Assembly (NCBI GenBank): GCA_963710135.1
Contig: CAVPYY010000010.1
Coordinates: 124,001 to 188,000, forward strand
Origin: SG8-30 sp963710135
GTDB lineage: Bacteria; Pseudomonadota; Gammaproteobacteria; Steroidobacterales; Steroidobacteraceae
Reading direction: 5' to 3'
Length of the DNA stretch: 64,000 nt
Under the pieces are notes generated by a model. The model was not told the DNA's origin. It searched no databases and saw only the letters and a program-made list of their open reading frames with translations. The position numbers and the translations under genes were made by a program. Numbering within the stretch: the first letter of the stretch is position 1; each line of letters begins with the position of its first letter. This document shows positions 35,023-43,987 of the stretch, in pieces.

Positions 35023-35062
35023 TGAGCGCTTTCAGGCCATGGCTCCGCGGTATCAGTCGGAT

Positions 35063-36148
35063 CTACCGCTCCCGTCCCCAGATATAGAACCGGGTGAGGG
35101 CATAGTTCCAGACGGCGCCAACCGCGATACCGGCCAGTGCCGCCAGGACCCATTCCGCGCGTTCGCTGAACAAATAAGTCGCCACCCCAACGTTTGCGAC
35201 AGCTCCGACCGAGCAAACCAGGACGTAACTCACTAGGCCTTGCAGCCATCGCCGTCCCGCTAGCCGCCGGTCTCGATACGTCAGAACATTGTTAACTGCA
35301 AAGTTGAACACCATCGCAACCACGGTAGCCACTGTCTGGGCGGCCCCGAAATCCTGATGCAGCCCGAGGTGTGCCACCGCAAGGACGCTCATGTGCACTG
35401 ACACCCCAACTCCACCAACTATTGCGAATGCAAGGAAGCGAACCGGAACGAACCGTCCGAAAGTCTTGTCCGCCAACAACATCGCGAACTCCCAGACCGC
35501 CATTTCGTCTAGCTTGCTCTCGCCGGCACTTCGGTTACGGAAGCTGTACGGTACCTCCGCGATGATGATGTCACGCCTGCTGCTAGCCAGAATGTCGACC
35601 AGAATTTTGAAGCCGATGCAGGATAGACGCGGCAGAACCTCCTCGATCAGACCGCGCCGCAACATGAAGAAGCCGCTCATCGGATCAGACACTTTCTGCC
35701 GAACGACCCAGCGGCTCATGCGACCGGCTACTCTACTCATCAGATGTCGTCGCTCGTCCCACGCGCCAACGCTGCCGCCATCGGCGTATCGCGTTGCGAC
35801 GACCAGCTCCGCGCCCCGTTCTATATGACCCAGCATGATGGGAAGGATTCTCTCGTCGTGCTGGAGGTCTCCGTCCAGAACAGCGATGGCTGGACCTGAA
35901 CTCGAGAGCATGCCCTCAACACAGGCCGAGGAAAGTCCGCGCCTTCCAACTCTCTGCACGCAACGCACACGCGTGTCGAGCTGAGCGACGCTGCGCACTA
36001 TGGAGGCAGTGCCATCGGGAGAGTCATCATCAACAAACACAAGTTCCCATCCCTCTGGCCCGAGGGCACTCTCCACCTGTCGGCAGAGCGTCTCGATGTT
36101 CTGGGCCTCATTGAAGGTGGGCACGACTATGGAGAGGCGCAGGATCAT
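35063..36148 (-). CDS. GT2 glycosyltransferase fused to a GtrA-like membrane domain
   Basis: A 361-residue two-domain protein. Residues 1-230 are a dolichyl/polyprenyl-phosphate mannose synthase-like GT2 domain (LSIVVPTFNEAQNIETLC, FVDDDSPDGT, VLDGDLQHDERI, GESKLDEMAVW). Residues about 235-361 are a four-helix GtrA domain (FLAFAIVGGVGVSVHMSVL, then VVAMVFNFAVNNVLTYRDR, ending NYALTRFYIW). Such fusions charge polyprenyl phosphate with a sugar and help present it outside for surface glycosylation. It is a stand-alone gene with somewhat lower GC than its neighbours, which may hint at transfer. Confidence 0.9.
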   Translation of the reverse strand: MILRLSIVVPTFNEAQNIETLCRQVESALGPEGWELVFVDDDSPDGTASIVRSVAQLDTRVRCVQRVGRRGLSSACVEGMLSSSGPAIAVLDGDLQHDERILPIMLGHIERGAELVVATRYADGGSVGAWDERRHLMSRVAGRMSRWVVRQKVSDPMSGFFMLRRGLIEEVLPRLSCIGFKILVDILASSRRDIIIAEVPYSFRNRSAGESKLDEMAVWEFAMLLADKTFGRFVPVRFLAFAIVGGVGVSVHMSVLAVAHLGLHQDFGAAQTVATVVAMVFNFAVNNVLTYRDRRLAGRRWLQGLVSYVLVCSVGAVANVGVATYLFSERAEWVLAALAGIAVGAVWNYALTRFYIWGRER

Positions 36149-36192
36149 TCTCGCTCTCCCTCAAGTGCCCGCGGACGGGGCAGGACTCCGAA

Positions 36193-38006
36193 TCAAGCCC
36201 GTTCGGCGCGCTTGCGGTCGCCCTCGCGCAGGTAGCGCTTGCGCAGGCGGATGGACTGCGGGGTGACCTCGACCAGCTCGTCGTCGGCGATGAACTCCAT
36301 CGCCTGCTCGAGCGACATCCTGATGGGCGGCACCAAGAGCACGTTCTCGTCCTTGCCGGCAGCGCGGACGTTCGAGAGCTTCTTGGCCTTGAGCGGGTTG
36401 ACCACCATGTCATCGTCGCGGCTGTTGATGCCGACGATCTGCCCTTCGTAGATCGGGTCGCCGGGACCGACGAACAGCTTGGCGCGCTCCTGCAGGTTGA
36501 ACAGCGCATAGGCGATAGCCTCGCCCTGGCTGTTCGACACCAGCACGCCCGATTGCCGCGGCGCGAGCTGCTTGTCCAGCACCGGCCCGAAGTGGTCGAA
36601 CACGTGATACATCAGCCCGGTGCCACTCGTCAGCGTGCGGAACTCGGTCTGGAAGCCGATCATGCCGCGCGAGGGAATCAGGTAGTCGAGCCGCACCCGG
36701 CCCTTGCCGTCCGGCACCATGTCCTTGAGCTGCGCGCCGCGTTCGCCGAGCGCCTCCATGACGTCGCCCTGCGCCGTGGTCTCGATGTCCACCGCCAGCT
36801 GCTCCCACGGCTCCATGCGCTTGCCGTCGATTTCCTTGACCACCACCTGCGGCCGCGCGACCGCGAGTTCATACCCCTCGCGGCGCATGTTCTCGATCAG
36901 CACGCCGAGATGCAGCTCGCCGCGGCCGAACACTACGAAGCGGTCGGGATCGTCGGTCTCCTCCACCCTGAGCGCCACGTTGTGCAGCAACTCGCGATTG
37001 CAGCCGGTCGCGCAGCTGGCGGCTCGTTACGAACTTGCCTTCCTTGCCGAAGAACGGCGAGGTGTTGGTCTCGAAAGTCATGCTGATGGTCGGCTCGTCG
37101 ACCACGAGCGCCGGTAGCGCCTCGACTTTGGCCGGATCGCACAGCGTGTCGGAGATCTTCGGCGCCTCGATCCCCGCGAACGCCACGATGTCGCCCGCCC
37201 TCGCCTCCTCGACCTCGACCCTGTCGAGCCCATGGAACCCGAACACCTGGCCGATGCGCTCGCTGCGCACGTCGCCATCGTGATCGACGATGCTCACCGC
37301 CATGCCGCGCCTGAGCGTGCCGCGCTTGATGCGCCCGATCGCGATCGTACCGACGTAGTTCGAGTAGTCGAGCTGCGAGACCTGCAGCTGCAGCGGGCCG
37401 TCGACGTCGACGTCCGGCGCCGGGCAGTGCTGGATGATGGTCTCGAACAGCGGCGTCATGTCCGGCGACTGGTGCGCAGTATCGCGTCCCGAGATGCCGC
37501 GAATCGCCGAGGCGTAGATCACCGGGAAGTCGAGCTGCTGCTCGCTGGCGCCGAGCCGGTCGAACAGGTCGAACGTCTGGTTCAGCACCCAGTCCGGGCG
37601 CGCCTCCGGCCGGTCGATCTTGTTGATGACCACGATCGGGCGCAGCCCGTGCGCAAACGCCTTCTGCGTGACGAATCGCGTCTGCGGCATCGGCCCGTCG
37701 ACGGCGTCGACCAGCAGCAGCACGGAGTCGACCATCGACAGCACGCGCTCCACCTCGCCGCCGAAGTCGGCGTGGCCCGGCGTGTCGACGATGTTGATGC
37801 GGTAATCGCTTCCAGCGAATGGCCGTGTTCTTCGCCAGGATCGTGATGCCGCGCTCGCGCTCCAGCGCATTCGAGTCCATGACCCGGTCGACCAGCACCT
37901 TGCGGGCGTCGAATGTGCCGGACTGGCGCAGCAGCTGGTCGACCAGCGTGGTCTTGCCATGGTCGACGTGGGCGATGATCGCGATATTGCGCAGGTTCTC
38001 GATCAT
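36193..38006 (-). CDS. typA: Translational GTPase TypA/BipA (two frameshifts)
   Basis: TypA (BipA) is an EF-G-like ribosome-binding GTPase needed for stress and cold adaptation and 50S assembly. It starts MIENLRNIAIIAHVDHGKTT (G1), with ERERGITILAKNTAI (switch I), VDTPGHADFGGEVERVLSM (G3) and INKIDRPEARPDW (G4). Frameshifts near 37,815 and 37,005 split the gene, and the C-terminal part resumes at LHNVALRVEETDDPDRFVVF. The C-terminal domain contains GINSRDDDMVVNPLKAKKL and ends REGDRKRAERA. Repaired length is about 604 residues, as expected. It stands alone. Confidence 0.94.
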
Positions 38007-38075
38007 GGGAGCAGCCAATGCGAAGGGGCGCGCATTATAGAGCGCCCCCGCAGAAGAAACAGTGGCTTAGGAAAT

Positions 38076-38122
38076 GGTGACATTCTCTATTTCGGCCCGA
38101 GGCGGAAATAGAGAATGTCCCC
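38076..38122. repeat. Second palindromic repeat type (GGGGACATTCTCTATTTC family)
   Basis: GGTGACATTCTCTATTTC and GAAATAGAGAATGTCCCC are near-perfect inverted arms of 18 bases around an 11-base loop. It is unrelated in sequence to the GGAG family. It lies between typA and the following minus-strand gene, 10 bases after that gene's stop, so it could also act as a terminator. Confidence 0.7.
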
Positions 38123-38132
38123 TATTCGGCGG

Positions 38133-38663
38133 TCAGCGCCGAATCGTCGTTTCGGCTGGCATCGAACGGACAGGCTCGCCGGCGGCATCCAGGGTCACCG
38201 CCGCCCGCGGCTTCTCGGTCGCGGCGGTCACCGGCCCTTTGACCTCGGCCGAGAGCACGAGGACCCGCGACTGGCTGACCCCGTTGCGGGTCACCGTCAG
38301 CAACGCCGTCAGCCGCTGCTTGCCGCCGGACACCGGGGTCAGGTCGAGCTCGATGTAGCGGGCCTCTCCGGCCCCTGTCGCGCCCCAGGAGGCCGCCCCC
38401 GGCGACGTCAATGCCAGCCCTGCGGAGTCACGGATCTCGACCATCAGGCCGTCCACGGCCACGTCCGGGGCCACCGCCACACGAACCTTCGCCGGTGCCC
38501 CGACCTGCAGCGGCGCGTCGACCAGCAGTTCTGCCTCCACCGGGGCATGCGGCTTGCCGGGCGACATCTTCGCCTCGTGCGCGAGCGCCGCGCCGCAGGC
38601 CAGTGCGGCCGCCAGCGCCACCGGGCCGACCCACGCCACCGTCAAGGGCCTCGTCTTGTTCAT
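38133..38663 (-). CDS. Exported protein of unknown function
   Basis: A 176-residue secreted protein. A signal peptide (MNKTRPLTVAWVGPVALAAA, cleavage near ALAHEA) is followed by a beta-rich domain (PLQVGAPAKVRVAVAPDVAV, YIELDLTPVSGGKQRLTALL). I do not recognise the family; the pattern resembles small Ig-like or copper-chaperone-like periplasmic folds. The start codon overlaps the stop of the upstream metalloprotease gene (ATGA), so the two are translated together and may function as a pair. Confidence 0.7.
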   Translation of the reverse strand: MNKTRPLTVAWVGPVALAAALACGAALAHEAKMSPGKPHAPVEAELLVDAPLQVGAPAKVRVAVAPDVAVDGLMVEIRDSAGLALTSPGAASWGATGAGEARYIELDLTPVSGGKQRLTALLTVTRNGVSQSRVLVLSAEVKGPVTAATEKPRAAVTLDAAGEPVRSMPAETTIRR

Positions 38664-40414
38664 TGCTGGATCACCGTTACCGCCAGCGTGGTTTCCCCAC
38701 GCGGCGCGTCGTCGGAACAGGGGAACCCGAGGTTGCTGCACTCGTAGGCCTCGATCACGTGCCGGCCGGCCGCGAGGCCCGCGCAGGTGCGAACCTCCTG
38801 GCCGGTCGCGCGACTGTCCGCGAAGCCCTGGCAGACGACCTGGCCGTTGCGGAAGATCTGGAAGTCGGGATCACCGCCCACCGGCCCGGTCACGGTCACC
38901 TGGAAGTTGCCGGGCGCCGGCACGTCCAGCAGCAGATAGGCGCGTCCGCCGACGCGGTTGTACGCCGCGTAACTCGCAAACGTGCCGGTCGCCGCGAACC
39001 GCGTCGTGCTGACGACGTTCTGCGCGAGACCCAGCGTCACGGGCCGGTACAGGGGCAGCAGCCCGCCGAGTGTCGCGTCGTTCGTCTCGCCCGCGCCGAA
39101 ATCGCCGCGACCGGCGATCGCCTCGCCGCTCAACAACTGATCGAGCCCGGCCGCCGCGGCGCCGTTCGCACTCGCCAGCCCGGCGAACGCCACGTAGATC
39201 GTGCCGAGCGCGTCACTGCTGCGCATCGGGCCGCGCATCATGCTGTTGATGGGGCCGAAGCCGAGGGCCACCACGTCGTTGGGTTCATTAGCGCCATCGT
39301 ACACGTCCCACAGCAACTCGCCGACGGAGGACTCGGAGAACCATCCTTCCGGACCGCTGAACGCGTTACCGTCGGTCTCCATGCTGAACTGGAAGGTGAC
39401 GCGGCCGCCGTTGTCGAACGTGTCGCGATACACCGGACTGTCGAGCACCATTCCCGAGAACGCGTTGCCCCAGCCCTCGGAATACGCGAGGCGGAAGTCG
39501 GCGCGGTCGGCCAACCCATGCGGCCCGCCCATGCTCTCCGACCGCGACAGTTTGTCCTCGTAGTAGTGACCGAACTCGTGCGCGATCACCGACGGGTCGA
39601 ACTCGTCGGAGTCAGTCGAGTAGTCGCCGAGCACGTAGATCCCCGGTGGCACCGCCGGGCAGCCGCCGGACGCCTGGATGGTGCCGTTCAAGTAAAACGT
39701 CGTGCCGATCTCGCCGGTATCCGGATTCGGGCGGTTTGCGCAGGGCGCTGCCGCTTGGGCCGAGGAATTCCCCGTGCTCCAGTACACATCCAGCGCAGGC
39801 AGGTCCACCGGCTGCGCGCCTTCGATCAACTGCTGCGCGCGCCAGAGCATGTCGAGGATGGCGAATGGTCCGGCCGGGCGATCGCCTGTGCCGAGCACCT
39901 GGCCCGGCAGCGTGACGTCGGCCAACAGGTTGACGGTCGTGGCGCCCGACGCTGACACCGCCGCGGAATCGAGCGCGTACATCGCGTTGCCGCTGGTGTT
40001 GTCGCGCACCTCGAGATCGAAGGAGGCGCCGGCCGTGGTCGAGCGCAGCTGCGCGCGTGCGCGGACGAACACCTGCCCCGCGGCAATCTGCGCGCTGTAG
40101 TTGCCGGCACTATCGGTGGCGGTGGTCGCCAGGACCGCGTTGTCGGAGCTGCGGACGACCTCCACCGTCACGCCGCGCGCCGGCAATGTCTCGAGGTTGC
40201 TGAAATTCAGGCCCGAGCCGGAGAACACGGGACGCCGGAACTCCACCTTGCCCGACACCGTCGCGTTGCCACTCGGCGGTGGTGGAGGCGGTGGCTGCAC
40301 CGGCGGCGTAAAGCCCCCGCCGCCCCCGCCGCCGCCACAGGCGGCCATCAGCACGCCCAGCAGGACAGGCGCGAGGCGAAGCGGCCGCAGCCAGCGATGA
40401 AACAACCAGGACAT
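38660..40414 (-). CDS. Lipoprotein zinc metalloprotease-like protein (HEFGH motif)
   Basis: A 584-residue lipoprotein: signal ending LMAAC, then a run of glycines and prolines, then a beta-sandwich domain (VSGKVEFRRPVFSGSGLNFS). The catalytic-looking part has SVIAHEFGHYYEDKLSRSES (HExxH plus aromatic), and YSEGWGNAFSGMV about 40 residues later offers a possible third-ligand region. The C-terminus is a PPC-like beta domain (VPAPGNFQVTVTG). Disulfide-forming cysteines are frequent near the end. It resembles secreted zincins of unknown substrate. It is co-translated with the following small exported protein, which might be its inhibitor or partner; that is only an inference from the ATGA overlap. 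Confidence 0.75.
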   Translation of the reverse strand: MSWLFHRWLRPLRLAPVLLGVLMAACGGGGGGGGFTPPVQPPPPPPPSGNATVSGKVEFRRPVFSGSGLNFSNLETLPARGVTVEVVRSSDNAVLATTATDSAGNYSAQIAAGQVFVRARAQLRSTTAGASFDLEVRDNTSGNAMYALDSAAVSASGATTVNLLADVTLPGQVLGTGDRPAGPFAILDMLWRAQQLIEGAQPVDLPALDVYWSTGNSSAQAAAPCANRPNPDTGEIGTTFYLNGTIQASGGCPAVPPGIYVLGDYSTDSDEFDPSVIAHEFGHYYEDKLSRSESMGGPHGLADRADFRLAYSEGWGNAFSGMVLDSPVYRDTFDNGGRVTFQFSMETDGNAFSGPEGWFSESSVGELLWDVYDGANEPNDVVALGFGPINSMMRGPMRSSDALGTIYVAFAGLASANGAAAAGLDQLLSGEAIAGRGDFGAGETNDATLGGLLPLYRPVTLGLAQNVVSTTRFAATGTFASYAAYNRVGGRAYLLLDVPAPGNFQVTVTGPVGGDPDFQIFRNGQVVCQGFADSRATGQEVRTCAGLAAGRHVIEAYECSNLGFPCSDDAPRGETTLAVTVIQQ

Positions 40415-40558
40415 CGAGAGACTCCGGCACGCGAGGTACAAGACTAGACCGGAAGGCTAGCACAGGGTTCCACCGCATTCAGACCTGCGCTGGGGCCTTG
40501 AGCGCCGTAAACGAGACCTTCTTCTCGATACTGGACAGCGACCGTCGGGGTCCTGCGG

Positions 40559-41896
40559 TCAGCGCCTGCCAGAGGCCGCCAGATCGACCGCCTGCAGCTG
40601 CTCCTCGAGTTCAGCGGCGTGGTTTTCCCAGTAGCGCGCCTCGCCGAACCACGGGAACGCCCTCGGAAAGGCCGGGTCGTCCCAGCGGCGGGCCAGCCAG
40701 GCCGCGTAATGGATCATGCGAAGGGCCCGGAGAGGTTCGATCAGGGCGATCTCGCGATAGTCGAAATCGGCAAACTGCGTGTAACCCTCCAGCAAGTCAT
40801 TGAGCTGCGCGCGCATCTCAGCGGAAGAGCCGGCCAGCAGCATCCACAGGTCCTGGACGGCCGGGCCCATGACGCAGTCGTCGAGATCGACGAAGTGCGG
40901 GCCCGCAGCCGTCCAGAGCACGTTATTGCGATGGCAGTCGCCGTGCAGGCGCAGGAGCCTGAGCTCGCCCAACCGGTCGAAGACCTCCTCGACGCGGTCC
41001 AGCAGTTCCGACACGACCCGCTCGTAGCGATGCTCGATGTACTCGGGGATGACCTGCGCCTCCAGCAGGTAGTCCACCGAGTCGCGCCCCAGGCCCTCGA
41101 TCGACATCACCGGCCGGTGCTCGAACGGCCGCCGCGCCCCGACCATGTGGATACGCCCCAGGAACCGGCCCATCCATTGCCGGTCATCCTCCGTCCCCAG
41201 CTCCGGCCACTGCCCGCCCCGGCGCGGGTAAATGGCGTACCGGAAGCCCTCATACAGGTGCAGCGTCCCGGAGGGGTCAGACGCCACTCGCGTACCACTC
41301 TGACCCCCGGAGTGCCACAGTGGTACCCGAGTGGCGTCTGACCCGTCCTCGAGCAGTGCACGAGTGGCGTCTGACCCCTCCAGGGGCGCCACCACGGGCA
41401 CCTCGGCGGCGGCCAGTTCCAGCGCGAAGGCGTGCTCCTCGAGAATTGCCTCGTCGGTCCACCGGCCGGGGCGGTAGAACTTGACGACCACTGGGTCCGC
41501 TTCCTCGATCCCGACCTGGTAGACCCGGTTCTCGTAGCTGCCGAGTGCCAGCACGCGCCGGTCGCACAGGTACCCCACCCGCTCGACGGCGTCGATGATC
41601 AGGTCCGGGGTCAGGGCGTCGAACGGGTGGGAGGAGGTCTCCGATGCCGCCGTCTTCAGGGATTCGTCTTCGGGGGGATCAGCGGGGACCGGGCCACGGG
41701 AAGTATCAGCTTCCCGGGACTCTAGGCCAGCCTCCTGCGCCGCCTCAGGCGCGCGGGATCCGGTGACAGACCCCTCAGGGGAGTCGGGACCGCGGGATCC
41801 GGGGACAGTCCCCTGCGGGGACAGTCCCTTCCGGCCGGGGTCTGTCCCCGCAGGGGGCCGTCCCTTGCCCGCCCCGCCCTGCCGACCAGGTCTCAA
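40559..41896 (-). CDS. srkA: Stress response kinase A (SrkA/YihE) with in-frame REP insertion and extended N-terminus
   Basis: SrkA is an aminoglycoside-phosphotransferase-fold Ser/Thr kinase that limits MazF-linked death under stress. The core begins at about residue 92 (DALTPDLIIDAVERVGYLCD), with GSYENRVYQV and VVKFYRPGRWTDEAILEEHA in the N-lobe. Catalytic motifs are LRLHGDCHRNNVLW and HFVDLDDCVMGPAVQDLWML, and the C-terminal IEPLRALRMIHYAAWLARRW is typical. Two oddities: about 37 residues encoded by REP copy 6 (GSDATRALLEDGSDATRVP and onward) are inserted in frame after PVVAPL; and no ATG exists, so the open frame starts at a TTG (41896) through about 90 repeat-derived Pro/Gly/Ser residues. 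The true start is uncertain. Confidence 0.85.
   Translation of the reverse strand: MRPGRQGGAGKGRPPAGTDPGRKGLSPQGTVPGSRGPDSPEGSVTGSRAPEAAQEAGLESREADTSRGPVPADPPEDESLKTAASETSSHPFDALTPDLIIDAVERVGYLCDRRVLALGSYENRVYQVGIEEADPVVVKFYRPGRWTDEAILEEHAFALELAAAEVPVVAPLEGSDATRALLEDGSDATRVPLWHSGGQSGTRVASDPSGTLHLYEGFRYAIYPRRGGQWPELGTEDDRQWMGRFLGRIHMVGARRPFEHRPVMSIEGLGRDSVDYLLEAQVIPEYIEHRYERVVSELLDRVEEVFDRLGELRLLRLHGDCHRNNVLWTAAGPHFVDLDDCVMGPAVQDLWMLLAGSSAEMRAQLNDLLEGYTQFADFDYREIALIEPLRALRMIHYAAWLARRWDDPAFPRAFPWFGEARYWENHAAELEEQLQAVDLAASGRR
41270..41381. repeat. REP/BIME-like element copy 6, inside srkA
   Basis: It begins GGAGGGGTCAGACGCCACTC and ends GTGGCGTCTGACCCCTCC, with an internal GAGTGGCGTCTGACCCGTCC unit. 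It lies wholly within the srkA coding frame, which stays open through the element and on both sides. Confidence 0.88.
41698..41870. repeat. Cluster of GGGAC/GTCCC palindromes at the srkA 5' end
   Basis: Short palindromes crowd this stretch: CGGGAAGTATCAGCTTCCCG at 41698-41717, then repeated GGGGACAGTCCC and CGGGATCCGG units. They code for the low-complexity N-terminus of the srkA open frame (blocks such as GTVPGSRGPD and GSVTGSRAPE). It looks like another short dispersed repeat family, placed between srkA and galE. Confidence 0.6.
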
Positions 41897-41947
41897 GACG
41901 CTTCACGTTGGCTTGTTATCATCCCCGCAACATAACGCGGAGCACGC

Positions 41948-42943
41948 ATGGGCACCATCCTCGTCACCGGCGGCGCCGGCTACATCGGCAGCCACGTGGT
42001 TCGCCAGCTCGGTGAGCGCGGCGAGGACATCGTCGTGCTCGACAACCTCTCGACCGGCTTCCGCTCGGCCGTGCTGCACGGCGACCTGGTGATCGGCGAT
42101 ACCGGCGACCGCGACATGGTCTCCGTGCTGCTGCGGCACGCGCCAGATCGATACGCGTGATGCACTTCGCCGCGCACATCGTCGTGCCGGAATCGGTCGC
42201 CGACCCGCTCAAGTACTACCGCAACAACACCTGCGCCACCCGCAACCTGCTCGAGTGCTGCGTCGAGGCCGGGCGTGAAGCACTTCATCTTCTCCTCCAC
42301 CGCCGCCGTCTACGGCATCCCGGCCGGCGGCGTGGCCGCCGAAGACACGCCGACCGCGCCCATCAATCCCTATGGCTTCTCCAAGCTGATGAGCGAGTGG
42401 ATGCTGCGCGACGTCGCCGCGGTGAACCCTGTCAGCTACGTCGCCCTGCGCTACTTCAACGTCGCGGGCGCCGATCCCGAGCGGCCGCATCGGCCAGTCG
42501 ACGCCGGAGGCCACCCACCTGCTCAAGGTCGCCTGCGAACACGTCGGTCGGCAAGCGGCATGGCGTGTCGATCTTCGGCACGGACTACGACACGCCGGAC
42601 GGCACCGGCGTGCGCGACTACATCCACGTCGAGGACCTGGCCGCGGCGCACCTCAAGGCGCTCGACTACCTGCGCGGCGGCGGCCGGTCAGAGACCATGA
42701 ATTGCGGCTACGGCACAGGGCTTCAGCGTCCGCGAGGTGCTGGATGCGGTGGCGAAGGTCAGCGGAAAGCCACTGAACATCACCGAAGGGCCACGCCGTG
42801 CAGGCGACCCGCCGCAACTCATCGCCCGTGCGGGTCGAGTTCGCGAGACGCTCGGCTGGGAGCCGACCCATGCCAGCCTGGATGGGATAGTGCGGGATGC
42901 CCTGGCTTGGGAACAGCAACTTTTGGCCCATCCGGCCAAGTAG
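41948..42943 (+). CDS. galE: UDP-glucose 4-epimerase (several frameshifts)
   Basis: GalE interconverts UDP-glucose and UDP-galactose, feeding polysaccharide synthesis. It starts MGTILVTGGAGYIGSHVVRQ (Rossmann GxxGxxG). The pieces MHFAAHIVVPESVADPLKYY, FIFSSTAAVYGIPAGG, NPYGFSKLMSEWML (catalytic YxxxK), FGTDYDTPDGTGVRDYIHVE and VLDAVAKVSGKPLNITEGPR follow in different frames. Shifts lie near 42,150, 42,275, 42,490, 42,540 and 42,715. All blocks are in the correct order and spacing, so the gene is probably whole in the organism. It is transcribed divergently from srkA. Confidence 0.9.
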
Positions 42944-43043
42944 CTGCCAAGTCTGCGGCGGGAAGCGGTGGCATCGATCTGAGCCGCCGGGCACTCATCT
43001 CCCGCGAATGAACTAGGACCGGGCGCCCGTCGGATAAAGAAAA

Positions 43044-43062
43044 GCCCCGGGGGTGCCGGGGC
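43044..43062 (-). terminator. Rho-independent terminator of the PEP-CTERM gene
   Basis: On the minus strand GCCCCGG, a 5-base loop and CCGGGGC are followed by TTTTCTTT. It begins 29 bases after the PEP-CTERM gene's stop and may also stop galE transcripts from the other side. Confidence 0.8.
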
Positions 43063-43090
43063 CTCTCTCGTAGCCGTCACAAACAGCTAG

Positions 43091-43654
43091 TCAGCACGCG
43101 CGACGCCTGCGGCCCAGACCGACGGCGATGAGCCCGAGTCCGAACAACGCCAAGGTGGCCGGTTCGGGTACGGACTTGATTCCCGAGGCCCGCAACATGG
43201 ACCCGCCTAGGTAGAAGTCGCCCAGCAAGGACTCAACTGTCACCGACAAAGTGCCCAAGGCGTTCAGCTCGAGGAATCCGGCGATCGACATGCCGCCATA
43301 CTCAGTGCCGGTAAGCGAAAAGAACGTGCGGTCACCAAGCAGACCCGGCATATCGACCAGAGCCCATTCCCATCCGCGGTCCTGGTCGTCAAACAGGTTC
43401 AGCCAGAGCGAGTATTCAGTGACGACGTCTGTCGGAAACAGGGCGAAGCCATCGGGCCCATCAGTAATGTCGTGCTGATAGCTGCATGGATTGCCGGGAT
43501 CGATCAGCGCGGCGCCGCCGGCGTCGCCTACCGCACAGCCGAAGCCGCCGAAATCGGTAATCGGGTCTTCCCAGGTTGCCGGGATGTAAGCCGCTTGGGC
43601 GGTACCTGCCCCGAGCAGCATCACAGCAACCACAATTCCCACGAACATGCGCAT
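43091..43654 (-). CDS. PEP-CTERM sorted exported protein
   Basis: A 187-residue protein with a signal peptide (MRMFVGIVVAVMLLGAGTAQ) and a C-terminal PEP-CTERM signal: SVPEPATLALFGLGLIAVGL followed by the basic tail GRRRRAC. Such tails are cleaved by exosortase, and the proteins go to the cell surface or exopolysaccharide matrix. The middle (DQDRGWEWALVDMPGLLGDR, LFPTDVVTEYSLWLNLF) is a beta-rich domain of unknown role. ATG 43654 follows a GGAG site; ATG 43648 is possible. No exosortase gene lies in the window, so one must be elsewhere. The neighbour to the right is an outer-membrane barrel transcribed divergently. Confidence 0.88.
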   Translation of the reverse strand: MRMFVGIVVAVMLLGAGTAQAAYIPATWEDPITDFGGFGCAVGDAGGAALIDPGNPCSYQHDITDGPDGFALFPTDVVTEYSLWLNLFDDQDRGWEWALVDMPGLLGDRTFFSLTGTEYGGMSIAGFLELNALGTLSVTVESLLGDFYLGGSMLRASGIKSVPEPATLALFGLGLIAVGLGRRRRAC

Positions 43655-43987
43655 CTCGGATCACTCCTTGAACCACGATGGGCCCACAAAACAAAACTTC
43701 AGTACCGTCAATAGAAGCAAGTCGCGTGCCAAAACTGTGCAAACCCTTTGTTTGTTCCAAATAAATCAACTAGTTAAGACCAGCGCCCGACTTTGGGAGC
43801 GCGGAGACAGAGCTGCTTGACCGGTAAAGTGTCAAGAATTCCGACAGCGCAGTGCATCTGGTGTCCTCGTGAACGTTCTCCGAATCGGGACGCGAGGCGC
43901 ATGCCGGTCACCACTACAGCAGGCGCCTGAAGCTGTTCAAGCCGGTACACTTGCGTCAACAGACGTCTGGTCTCTCGGAGACACCTC
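43655..43987. other. Divergent intergenic region (PEP-CTERM gene and outer-membrane barrel)
   Basis: The left part is AT-rich (around 43,735-43,780) and probably carries the promoter of the PEP-CTERM gene. I see no recognisable operator, repeat or small gene in the 333 bases. A GGAG site at 43,977-43,980 precedes the barrel gene's ATG. Confidence 0.4.
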
